From Candidatus Omnitrophota bacterium (GTDB lineage: Bacteria > Omnitrophota > Gorgyraeia > Aquiviventales > Aquiviventaceae): a stretch of 19,021 nt of DNA. Positions 6,648 through 13,421 of the stretch are shown here, one piece after another (within the stretch, counting starts at the first letter, position 1; the number at the start of each line of letters is the position of its first letter). The translations under genes were made by a program, and so were the position numbers. Below the pieces are notes generated by a model. It ran no database searches and was not told the origin of the DNA. It was given only the letters and a program-made list of their open reading frames with translations. Where the stretch lies: contig JACQRE010000084.1 of NCBI GenBank assembly GCA_016206585.1, forward strand, positions 1 through 19,021, read 5' to 3'.

Positions 6648-7224
6648 CGGGCCCGGCGTCGGTGGGGGATGCGACGGGCTGGGCGGCCTCCGCCTCCGGC
6701 TCGGGGATCGTCGGCTGAGCCATCGGCGGCAGCGCCTCGATGGATTTCAACCCGAAGTGGCGCAGGAACTCGACGGTGGTGCCGTAGAGGAACGGCCGCC
6801 CGGGGCTTTCCTTGCGACCCGCGATGCGGATGAATCCCCGCTCGACCAGCGTGTCCAGCGAGGCGGTCACGTCGACCCCGCGGATCGCCTCGATCTCGGC
6901 CTTGGTGATCGGCTGGCGGTAGGCGACGATCGCCAGCGTCTCCAGCGCGGCCGCGCTGACCGAGTCGGGCTTCGGCTGCTGGAGCGCGCGCTTGATCCAC
7001 GGCGCGAACTGCGGCTCGGTCACGAGCTGGTAGCCGCCGGCCACTTCCTGGATGCGGAAGGCGCGGCCCGACGCCGCGTAGTCGCCGTTGAGCGTCTGGA
7101 TCAGCACGCGGAGCTTCACCGGCTCCAGATCCGGCAGGATCTCGCCGAGGCGCTTGAGCGCCATCGGCTGCCCGAACACGAACAGCAGCGCCTCGATGAC
7201 CTGTGTGGCCTGCGTGTCATCCAT
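6637..7224 (-). CDS. scpB: segregation and condensation protein B
   Basis: Kite subunit of the Smc-ScpAB condensin; binds ScpA and helps organise and segregate the nucleoid. It is 195 aa, with two winged-helix domains: the first from MDDTQATQVIEALLFVFGQP (1-20), the second around the signature LETLAIVAYRQPIT (94-107), then AEIEAIRGVD and GRPFLYGTT (142-150). The tail after ~165 is Pro/Glu/Ala-rich and probably disordered. It lies directly downstream of scpA, as usual, and overlaps aroQ. The ATG at 7224 is the natural family start. No Shine-Dalgarno is visible because the upstream flank is a word array. Confidence 0.95.
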   Translation of the reverse strand: MDDTQATQVIEALLFVFGQPMALKRLGEILPDLEPVKLRVLIQTLNGDYAASGRAFRIQEVAGGYQLVTEPQFAPWIKRALQQPKPDSVSAAALETLAIVAYRQPITKAEIEAIRGVDVTASLDTLVERGFIRIAGRKESPGRPFLYGTTVEFLRHFGLKSIEALPPMAQPTIPEPEAEAAQPVASPTDAGPDGP

Positions 7225-7228
7225 AACA

Positions 7229-7304
7229 GTTATCGGGTTCGCGAGTTCTCGAGTTCTCGAGTTTGCCAGTCCAACCCGATAACCCGATAACTCGAGAACT
7301 CGCC
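7229..7304. repeat. two-word inverted array, AACCCGAT and AACTCGAG (scpA/scpB junction)
   Basis: ttatcgggtt (7230-7239) is the exact complement of aacccgataa (7281-7290). gcgagttctcgagtt (7241-7255) is the exact complement of aactcgagaactcgc (7289-7303), a perfect 15-bp arm. The words run W1', W2', W2' on the left and W1, W1, W2 on the right. The two pairings are therefore interleaved rather than nested, so they exclude each other or form a pseudoknot. The array fills nearly the whole gap between scpA and scpB. Confidence 0.9.
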
Positions 7305-7312
7305 AACCATCC

Positions 7313-8047
7313 TTATGGTTGTTGTGGAGTGGTGTCCTTCACGGCGATCACGATGTCCGAAAACGGCCGCTCCTGCAAGGCGCGCGCGATGCGCTGGCGC
7401 ATGAGCTCCAGCAGCGCCAAAAACGTCACGACGAGCTCGAGCTTGCTCTGCTCCGGCTGGAAGAGGTCCAGGAACCGCACTTGGCGCTTGACGGCCAGCA
7501 GCATCCGCAATTCCTGCACCTTCATCTCGACGGTCCACCGTTCGGCCTTCACTTCATAGACCGGCGCGCTGGCCTTCTCGAGCACCTTGGCGAAGGCGGA
7601 CATGAGATCGGTAATCCCGACCTCAAACGGTGCCGGCGGCTGCCCCGGCTCCGCCTCCTCCAGCGCCAGGTCAGACGCGGTGCGGGGGAAGTGCAGGTGC
7701 TGGAGCGCGTGCAGCTCGGCGAGCAGCTGGGCCACCGTCTTGAACGACTCGTACTCCTTCAGCCGGCGCTCCAGCTCCTCCAGGCTGACGGGCACCTCCT
7801 CGTCCTCGTCCGCCTTGGGCGGCTCAGGCAGGAGCCCGCGCGCCTTGATCGCCATCAGGTTGCCCAGCAGCGGCAGCGGCTCCGACAACTCGTTCAAGTC
7901 GATGCCGGACGCTTTCACCCGTTGGAGGTACTGCTGGGTCAGGCCGACCAGCTTGATGAGAAAGACGTTGACCAGGTTGAGCTTGGCCAGCTCCACCAGC
8001 AGCGGCAACGGCCCCTCATAGAGGTCTGCATCAACTTCATACTTCAT
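7313..8047 (-). CDS. scpA: segregation and condensation protein A
   Basis: Kleisin subunit that bridges the Smc heads and recruits ScpB in bacterial condensin. It is 244 aa, normal length. The N-terminal Smc-neck binding part has the signature YEGPLPLLVELAK (10-22). A charged linker (~90-130) follows, with the C-terminal winged helix near residues 200-235 (LELVVTFLALLELMRQ). The start is unusual: three tandem copies of the heptamer ATGAAGT put ATGs at 8054, 8047 and 8040, each in a different frame. Only ATG 8047 opens the ScpA frame. A GGAGG at 8063-8067 is 8 nt from the out-of-frame first ATG and 15 nt from the correct one. The gene lies 36 nt after the trpS stop, with a large palindrome between. 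Confidence 0.95.
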   Translation of the reverse strand: MKYEVDADLYEGPLPLLVELAKLNLVNVFLIKLVGLTQQYLQRVKASGIDLNELSEPLPLLGNLMAIKARGLLPEPPKADEDEEVPVSLEELERRLKEYESFKTVAQLLAELHALQHLHFPRTASDLALEEAEPGQPPAPFEVGITDLMSAFAKVLEKASAPVYEVKAERWTVEMKVQELRMLLAVKRQVRFLDLFQPEQSKLELVVTFLALLELMRQRIARALQERPFSDIVIAVKDTTPQQP

Positions 8048-8054
8048 ACTTCAT
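8034..8054. repeat. triple heptamer ACTTCAT overlapping the scpA start codon
   Basis: Three perfect copies of acttcat (minus strand ATGAAGT) at 8034-8040, 8041-8047 and 8048-8054. Because the unit is 7 nt, each copy offers an ATG in a different frame. The first ATG (8054) reads five codons and hits a TGA that overlaps the third ATG. The middle ATG opens scpA. Confidence 0.9.
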
Positions 8055-8062
8055 CCGTTGTT

Positions 8063-8067
8063 CCTCC
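8063..8067 (-). promoter_or_regulatory. Shine-Dalgarno sequence upstream of scpA
   Basis: The minus strand reads GGAGG immediately after the 3' arm of the 8067-8103 palindrome. Spacing is 8 nt to the ATG of a five-codon minicistron and 15 nt to the scpA ATG. The hairpin abuts it and could affect access. Confidence 0.7.
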
Positions 8068-8103
8068 GTGTAACGTTAAACGTTTAACGTTTAACGTTAC
8101 ACG
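8067..8103. repeat. 37-nt perfect palindrome of AACGTT/AAACGTT words (trpS/scpA junction)
   Basis: cgtgtaacgttaaacgtt (8067-8084) and aacgtttaacgttacacg (8086-8103) are exact complements around a single central base, an 18-bp inverted repeat. As RNA the loop must open by a few bases. The trpS stop codon (8084-8086) lies at its centre, and the last TrpS residues CNVKR are encoded by its 5' arm. There is no T run after it, so it is not a typical terminator. Confidence 0.95.
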
Positions 8104-9103
8104 ACGCGAGCCCGAACGCTTCCTTAACGTCGCGGAGGGTCTCTTGGGCGACGGCGCGGGCTTTGCTTGCGCCGTCCTGCAGCAGGCGCTCCACTTCATC
8201 ATACGCATTGGCACCCTTCGCGGCAAACCGTTTGCGGGTTTCGCGGAACGGCTCCGTCAGCCGGATCAGGTGCTCGCCCAGCTCCCTCTTGTTCTGCACG
8301 CAGCCGCGCTTCGCACTCCGGCACTCCTCCCAGAGCGGGGCGTAGCCCTCCGGCGTGAACATCTTCCAGTAGTGGCACACGTTGCAGGTCTCCGGGTGCC
8401 CCGGGTCGGTCATCTTGATTCGCAGCGGGTCCGTGAACATCTTCTGGACCGTCGCGCGGATCGCGCCGGGCTCCTCGGCCAGCGTGATCGTGTTGCCGTA
8501 GCTCTTCGACATCTTGCGGGCGTCGGTGCCGAGCAGCTTCGGTGCTTCGGTGAGGAGCGCCTTGGGCTCCGGAAAGATGTCGCGCTTCACGAGGAAGTGC
8601 AGCCGGCGCACGATCTCCCGCGTGAGCTCCAAGTGCGGCAGCTGATCCTCGCCGACGGGCACGGCGTGCGCCTTGTACAGCAGGATGTCGGCCGCCTGCA
8701 GGATGGGATAGCCGAGGAAACCATAGGTGGCGAGGTCGCGCCCCTCGAGCTCGCGCAGCTGCTCCTTGTACGTCGGCACCCGCTCGACCCAGCCCAGCGG
8801 GGTCACGATCGAGAGCAGCACGAAGAGCTCCGCGTGCTCGGGGACGTCCGACTGGCGGAAGATGACGCTCCGGGAGGGGTCGATGCCTCCGGCGAGCCAG
8901 TCGAGGACGTTGTCGTAGGAGGCCTGGCGGATGCGCTCCGGATGCTCGTACTCGCTCATGAGCGCGTGGTAGTCGGCCACCATGAAGAAGCACTCGTACT
9001 CGTCCTGGAGCCGCTTCCAGTTGGACAATGCTCCGACGAGATGGCCGAGGTGGAGCTGGCCGGTCGGCCGCATGCCGCTGAGCACGCGCTGTCGTGCAGA
9101 CAT
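8084..9103 (-). CDS. trpS: tryptophanyl-tRNA synthetase
   Basis: Charges tRNA-Trp with tryptophan; class I synthetase, cytoplasmic. It is 339 aa, normal length. The HIGH-type motif HLGHL is at 18-22 after SGMRPTG. GYPILQAADILLY (131-143), GEDQLPHLELTR (151-162) and KMSKS (197-201) all fit bacterial TrpRS. Four cysteines, C240, C243, C261 and C268, surround the region that binds a 4Fe-4S cluster in Thermotoga TrpRS (CX22CX6CX2C there). Here the last CX2C is CVQN, while an extra Cys appears in CNVC, so the spacing differs. The final residues come from the palindrome that separates it from scpA. The ATG at 9103 has no clear ribosome binding site. Confidence 0.96.
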   Translation of the reverse strand: MSARQRVLSGMRPTGQLHLGHLVGALSNWKRLQDEYECFFMVADYHALMSEYEHPERIRQASYDNVLDWLAGGIDPSRSVIFRQSDVPEHAELFVLLSIVTPLGWVERVPTYKEQLRELEGRDLATYGFLGYPILQAADILLYKAHAVPVGEDQLPHLELTREIVRRLHFLVKRDIFPEPKALLTEAPKLLGTDARKMSKSYGNTITLAEEPGAIRATVQKMFTDPLRIKMTDPGHPETCNVCHYWKMFTPEGYAPLWEECRSAKRGCVQNKRELGEHLIRLTEPFRETRKRFAAKGANAYDEVERLLQDGASKARAVAQETLRDVKEAFGLASCNVKR

Positions 9104-9125
9104 CAGACCACAGATCGCCTAGATC

Positions 9126-9211
9126 GCGACATGCGACAAGCAACACAGGACTACTATGCTTTTCAAGGATGGGCTGTTGACGTGTTGCATGTCGCTTGTT
9201 GCTTATTGCTT
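9126..9211. repeat. AAGCAAC-type inverted word array, copy C (infB/trpS junction)
   Basis: Left words GCGACATGCGACAAGCAAC and right words GTTGCATGTCGCTTGTTGCTT flank a core related to copies A and B (about 7 differences from copy A over 45 nt by eye, including ...CTTTTCAAGGAT...). On the minus strand the array starts at the infB stop codon (TAAGCAATAAGC). A short doubled AGATCGC word (9112-9127) lies beside it, towards trpS. Confidence 0.88.
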
Positions 9212-11507
9212 AGCTCAGCTTGCGGGCGACCTTCTTCTGTTCCCACGACTCGAGGAGGTCGCCGACCTGGATATCGGCGTTGCCCTCGAGCAGGATGCCG
9301 CACTCAAATCCTTCCTGCACCTCGCGGACGTCGTCCTTGACCCGTTTCAGGCTGGCGACTTTCGCTTCGTGCACGCGCTCACGACCGCGGATCACGTGGA
9401 TCGTGCTGTCCCGCCGCACCGTGCCCTTCGTGACCATGCAGCCGGCGACCATGCCGGACTTGGAGACCTGGAACAGCTTGCGCACCTCCGCGCGGCCGAG
9501 GAACGTCTCCTCGATCGTCGGCTCCAGCAGCCCTTCGATCGCGGCCTTGATCGCCGCCACCAGCTCGTAGATGATCTGGTAGATGTGGACGTCGACCCCC
9601 TCGGCCGCGGCGAGCACCTGCACCTTCGGCTCGATGCCGACGTGGAAGCCGACGATGACCGCATCCGACGCCGCGGCCAGGATCACGTCCGACTCGCTGA
9701 TGTCGCCGATGCCGGTGTGGAGCATCTTGAACTGGACCTCTTCCTTCTCGGTGTCGAGCTTCAGGAGGCTCTGGACGATCGCCTCCAGCGAGCCCTGCAC
9801 GTCGGCCTTGAGGATCAGCCGCAGATCCTTGAGCTTGCCCTCCGCAATCTGCTGATGCAGCTCCTGCAGGGTGATGCGCTGGGGGTGCTGGAGCGCGTGC
9901 CGCTCCCGCTGCTCCCGCCGCTGCTCGGCGAGCTGTTTCGCGAGCTTCTCATCCTGGATCACGAGGAACTTGTCGCCGGCGCGCGGCACCTCGGGCAGGC
10001 CGAGAATCTCGACGGGCTTGGCCGGCCCGGCCTCCTTGAGGCGCCGGCCGCGGTCGTCGTGCATCGCGCGGACGCGACCGACGAGATGGCCGATCACGAC
10101 GGTCTCGCCGACCCGGAGGGTGCCCTGCTGGACCAGCAGCGTGACGACCGGCCCACGGTCCTTGGTCTGCTTGGCCTCGATGACGGTGCCCTGCGGCTGC
10201 GCGGTAGGATCGGCCTTGAGCTCGAGCAGCTCCGCCTCGAGGAGCAGCATCTCCAGCAGGTCGTCGATCCCCTGCCGCGTCTTGGCCGACACCGGCACCA
10301 TGATCGTCTTGCCGCCCCAATCCTCGCCGATGAGCCCGTACTGTGACAGCTGCTGCTTCACCTTTTGCGGGTTGGCGTCCGGCTTGTCGATCTTGTTGAC
10401 CGCGACGACAATCGGCACCTCCGCCGCCTTCGCGTGGTCGATCGCTTCGATCGTTTGCGGCATGACCCCGTCGTCGGCCGCCACCACCAGCACGACGATG
10501 TCGGTGATGTTGGCCCCGCGCGCCCGGAGTGCTGAGAACGCCTCGTGGCCCGGCGTGTCGAGGAAGGCCACGCGCCCCTTCTCGAGCTCGACCTCGTAGG
10601 CGCCGATGTGTTGTGTGATGCCTCCGGCTTCCTTCTCGGCGACTTTCGCTTCGCGGATGGCGTCGAGGAGGCTCGTCTTGCCGTGGTCCACGTGCCCCAT
10701 GAACGTGACGACGGGCGCCCTGAACTGCAGCTTGGCCGGATCCGGCGCGGCCGCCTTGAGGAGCTGCTCCTCCAGCGTCGGCTGCGGGGCCACTTCGCAA
10801 TGGAACGCGTGGGCGACCTTCGTCGCCGTCGCCTCATTGAGCTGCTGCACGATGGACGCAAACACCTTCTGCTGGATGAGGTGCTTGATGACCTCGCTAG
10901 CACTCACCCCCATCTGCTCCGCCAGATCCTTGACGGTGATCGGGAACGTCAACTCCAACCGCTTGGGAACCGCTGGAGGCGCTGGTGGAAGTGGAGGCGC
11001 CTCGACGGCTTCGGCCGCGGGCTTCGCCGCAGGCTTGACCGGAACCGGCTTGGCCGCCGCCGGGGCCGCCTCGACTCTGGGTTTGGCGGGCTGGACGGGC
11101 GACGGCTTGAGGGGCGCTTTCGGGGGTGCTGGGGGTGCCAGCGTGGCCGACGCGGAGGCGGCCGCTCGCACGGCCGTGGGCTGGGCGACCGCCGGCTTCA
11201 CGGACGGCGCCGGCCGCGCGCCAGCCACCCCGGCCGCCGGCTTGGCGATAGCCGCAACCGCCGCGCGTTTGGGCGCTCCCATCTTCCCGGCCGCGGGCTT
11301 CTTGGCGACTGCGGCCGTCTTGGCGCCCGGCGAGGGCTTGGCGGCCGCGGGCCGCTTCGGAGGCACGAGCGCTTTCCGCGCGCGGTTGATCGCATCGGCA
11401 TCGAGCGTGCTCATCGAGGACTTCGCCTCGATGCGCAGGGCCTTGAGTTTGACGAGCAGCTCTTTCGACGTCAGATTGAGCGCTTTCGCGAGCTCACTGA
11501 CCCGCAT
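9210..11507 (-). CDS. infB: translation initiation factor IF-2
   Basis: GTPase that places fMet-tRNA on the 30S subunit and promotes subunit joining. It is 765 aa. Order: N-terminal IF2 subdomain (MRVSELAKALNLTSKELL), a long Ala/Pro/Lys-rich linker (~50-182), a second IF2_N domain (LTFPITVKDLAEQMGVSASEVI, 186-207), then the G domain with GHVDHGKT (271-278), DTPGHEAF (317-324), NKID (371-374) and SAK (407-409). C-terminal beta-barrel and C1/C2 domains follow. The ATG at 11507 is 3 nt after the nusA stop, consistent with a nusA-infB operon. The linker is strongly biased but in the same frame throughout. The usual downstream partner rbfA is absent; an AAGCAAC array and trpS follow. Confidence 0.97.
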   Translation of the reverse strand: MRVSELAKALNLTSKELLVKLKALRIEAKSSMSTLDADAINRARKALVPPKRPAAAKPSPGAKTAAVAKKPAAGKMGAPKRAAVAAIAKPAAGVAGARPAPSVKPAVAQPTAVRAAASASATLAPPAPPKAPLKPSPVQPAKPRVEAAPAAAKPVPVKPAAKPAAEAVEAPPLPPAPPAVPKRLELTFPITVKDLAEQMGVSASEVIKHLIQQKVFASIVQQLNEATATKVAHAFHCEVAPQPTLEEQLLKAAAPDPAKLQFRAPVVTFMGHVDHGKTSLLDAIREAKVAEKEAGGITQHIGAYEVELEKGRVAFLDTPGHEAFSALRARGANITDIVVLVVAADDGVMPQTIEAIDHAKAAEVPIVVAVNKIDKPDANPQKVKQQLSQYGLIGEDWGGKTIMVPVSAKTRQGIDDLLEMLLLEAELLELKADPTAQPQGTVIEAKQTKDRGPVVTLLVQQGTLRVGETVVIGHLVGRVRAMHDDRGRRLKEAGPAKPVEILGLPEVPRAGDKFLVIQDEKLAKQLAEQRREQRERHALQHPQRITLQELHQQIAEGKLKDLRLILKADVQGSLEAIVQSLLKLDTEKEEVQFKMLHTGIGDISESDVILAAASDAVIVGFHVGIEPKVQVLAAAEGVDVHIYQIIYELVAAIKAAIEGLLEPTIEETFLGRAEVRKLFQVSKSGMVAGCMVTKGTVRRDSTIHVIRGRERVHEAKVASLKRVKDDVREVQEGFECGILLEGNADIQVGDLLESWEQKKVARKLS

Positions 11508-11510
11508 GGC

Positions 11511-12794
11511 CTATTCCCGTCCTTCCGGTTGTGTCGACTCGTTGGGTGCCGCCGGCCCATCCGGCGGCTCGGCGCGGCCCGCGTCCTCGGAGGCTGCGGG
11601 CGTCTCGGACGCCGCGGCCTCGCTCGGCGCCTCGGTGGATGGCACCGCCTGCACCTGGGGGAGGAGCGCGTGCTGGGCCGCCTCAAGGAGTTTTTGGGCG
11701 GTCTTCTCGCCGATCCCCTCAATGCCCGTCAACTGCTCGAGCGTCATCCCGGCCAGCTGGCGCACCGTCGTGACTCCCGCCCCGGTCAGCCGCTGCTCCA
11801 GTGCTTGCCCGATGCCCTGGAGGCTGCGCAGCGTCACTTCCACAGAAGGGGGGGCCAGCTGTGCCTTGCTCTTGATCTCGAGCTGCCAGCCGGTCAGCTT
11901 CGAGGCGAGGCGGACGTTTTGCCCCTTCTTGCCGATGGCCAGCGACAACTGGTCGTCGTCGACCATGACGAGCGCTTGTTTCGTCTCGGCCTGGAGCTCG
12001 ATGCCGCTGATCTTCGCGGGCGAGAGGGCCGCCGCGATGAACGCCGTGATGTCCTCGTGCCAGCGGATGATGTCGATCTTCTCGCCGTGCAGCTCCCGGA
12101 CGATGTTCTTGACGCGGGTGCCCCGCATGCCCACGCAGGCCCCGACGCAGTCGACCTTGTCGTCCGTCGACCACACGGCGATCTTGGTCCGGTCTCCGGC
12201 TTCCCGGGCGATGCCCTTGACCTCGACGATCCCCTCGGCGATCTCCGGCACTTCCAGCGTGAAGAGACCGCGGATGAAGCCCTCGTGCGTGCGGGAGAGC
12301 ACGATCGAGGGGCCCTTGGCGCTCTTGCGCACCTCCAGGACGTAGCCCTGCACCATGTCGCCCTGGTGGTACTCCTCGTGCGGGATGCGCTCAGGTTTGG
12401 GCAGCACCGCCTCGGCGCGGCCGAGCTCCACGATGATGTCGCCGCGCTCGAACCGGTGCACCGAGCCGGTGACGATGTCGCCGACGCGGCTCTGGAACTC
12501 GGTGAAGATGACGTCGCGTTCGGCCTCGCGGATCTTCTGGATGATGACCTGCTTGGCGGTCTGCGCGGCGATGCGGGTCAGGCGCGCGGAATCGACCTCG
12601 CGGCCGGCGACCAGGGCCACGATGCGGCCCGTCTTCCGGTCCAGGGTGGCGGTCGCCTCAGCCTCCTCGTCCAGCCCTTCGCTCTTGCGGGCGGCGGTGG
12701 CCACGGCGGCCTCGATCGCCTGGATGAGCACCTCGCGATCGATGCCTTTATCGCGCTCGATGGCGCTCAAAATGGACAACAACTCGCCGTTCAT
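11511..12794 (-). CDS. nusA: transcription termination/antitermination factor NusA
   Basis: Binds RNA polymerase and nascent RNA, modulating pausing, termination and antitermination. It is 427 aa from the ATG at 12794. The N-terminal RNAP-binding domain spans 1-~105 (MNGELLSILSAIERDKGID), S1 ~107-171 (VGDIVTGSVHRFERGDIIVEL), and two KH domains carry GMRGTRV (222-228) and AIGKKGQNV (286-294). A helix-hairpin-helix unit (~325-375: LQGIGQALEQRL, GIEGIGEKTAQKLL) follows, with a disordered Ala/Pro/Glu tail. This is a compact version, shorter than the E. coli protein (495 aa) with its two C-terminal acidic repeats. AGGGAG just upstream (3-nt spacing to ATG) is a plausible ribosome site. A longer in-frame ORF from 12848 would overlap rimP and is rejected. 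Confidence 0.96.
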   Translation of the reverse strand: MNGELLSILSAIERDKGIDREVLIQAIEAAVATAARKSEGLDEEAEATATLDRKTGRIVALVAGREVDSARLTRIAAQTAKQVIIQKIREAERDVIFTEFQSRVGDIVTGSVHRFERGDIIVELGRAEAVLPKPERIPHEEYHQGDMVQGYVLEVRKSAKGPSIVLSRTHEGFIRGLFTLEVPEIAEGIVEVKGIAREAGDRTKIAVWSTDDKVDCVGACVGMRGTRVKNIVRELHGEKIDIIRWHEDITAFIAAALSPAKISGIELQAETKQALVMVDDDQLSLAIGKKGQNVRLASKLTGWQLEIKSKAQLAPPSVEVTLRSLQGIGQALEQRLTGAGVTTVRQLAGMTLEQLTGIEGIGEKTAQKLLEAAQHALLPQVQAVPSTEAPSEAAASETPAASEDAGRAEPPDGPAAPNESTQPEGRE

Positions 12795-12804
12795 CGGCTC
12801 CCTG

Positions 12805-13266
12805 TCACGACCACCGGATGGCCTTCTTGGCTCCACGAATGTCTCCAAACGGAATGGTCACATTGCCGGCGGCCATCTGCAGCACGACCGCGTCCTGCTG
12901 GACGGCCAGCACCGTCCCGCGGGATTCGCGCACCCGGCCGTCGGCGAACGCGGTCTGCACTACCACCTCGTCGCCGAGCGCGCGCTCGAAGTCCCGCCGG
13001 CTCGCCAGGGGCCGGTCCAGGCCCGGCGAAGAGACTTCGATCGTGTAGCTCCCCTCGATCAGGTTGGCCGCTTCCAGTGCTACGCCGATCAGCCCGTTGA
13101 CCTTGGCGCACTGCTGGATCGTGACCCCGCCGATCTTGTCGACCAGCAGGCGGATGAGCTGCTGGCGGCCCTGCGGGCGCACCGTCAACTCGACCAGCTC
13201 CATCTCGCGCTCGGCCAGGATCGGCTCCGCTAGCGACCGGATCTGCGTGAAACGCTGATCATCCAT
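12805..13266 (-). CDS. rimP: ribosome maturation factor RimP
   Basis: Assists 30S subunit assembly. It is 153 aa from the ATG at 13266, usual length. The N-terminal alpha/beta domain begins MDDQRFTQIRSLAEPILAE; the conserved EVSSPGLDRPL follows, then a small SH3-like C-terminal barrel (AAGNVTIPFGDIRGAKKAI). It is first in the rimP-nusA-infB set, 10 nt before nusA. An in-frame GTG at 13293 would start inside the upstream word array and is rejected. The proS terminator and an array lie directly upstream, so a promoter is expected between 13267 and 13360, but I see no convincing -35/-10 pair. No strong Shine-Dalgarno. Confidence 0.94.
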   Translation of the reverse strand: MDDQRFTQIRSLAEPILAEREMELVELTVRPQGRQQLIRLLVDKIGGVTIQQCAKVNGLIGVALEAANLIEGSYTIEVSSPGLDRPLASRRDFERALGDEVVVQTAFADGRVRESRGTVLAVQQDAVVLQMAAGNVTIPFGDIRGAKKAIRWS

Positions 13267-13280
13267 GGCGGCAATAGTCT

Positions 13281-13355
13281 CGCTGATCAACACGCTGATG
13301 AACGCCGATGGTCATCAGCGTCACTCAGCGTAGTCATCAGCGTTGTTCAGCGGTA
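13281..13355. repeat. CGCTGATGA-type inverted word array in the rimP leader
   Basis: Left words: CGCTGATCAACA, CGCTGATGAACG. Right words: TCATCAGCG, TCACTCAGCG, TAGTCATCAGCG, TTGTTCAGCG. The best single hairpin is cgctgatga (13293-13301) with tcatcagcg (13312-13320), a perfect 9-bp stem with a 10-nt loop. Outer words can extend the pairing imperfectly. It lies between the proS terminator and rimP. Confidence 0.87.
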
Positions 13356-13360
13356 TTTAG

Positions 13361-13390
13361 AGAATAAAAAAAGTGGGGGAAACCCACTTT
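13361..13390 (-). terminator. intrinsic terminator downstream of proS
   Basis: On the minus strand AAAGTGGG, a 5-nt loop, and CCCACTTT form an 8-bp stem (13370-13377 with 13383-13390). It runs into a T tract (seven T in a row, complement of 13366-13372) and ATTCT. It lies 31 nt past the proS stop. It is the only convincing intrinsic terminator in the window and separates the cdsA-proS group from the rimP group. Confidence 0.88.
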
Positions 13391-13421
13391 GTCTGCGCCG
13401 AATAAACTGAAAGACAGCCTA

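Noticed and set aside
9104..9209. T-box or other tRNA-sensing leader upstream of trpS
   Set aside because: The gap is filled by the AAGCAAC element; no T-box consensus (TGGNACCGCG) or specifier-loop arrangement is present.
7319..9340. Plus-strand ORF (673 codons) antisense to scpA and trpS
   Set aside because: A low-complexity shadow of genuine minus-strand genes.
12795..12848. Longer NusA N-terminus starting at 12848
   Set aside because: It would overlap rimP and add residues not found in the family; ATG 12794 gives the normal NusA start.
10545..13100. Very long plus-strand ORF (851 codons) antisense to infB and nusA
   Set aside because: infB and nusA are certain from motifs; high GC leaves the antisense frame without stops. 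No motif supports it.
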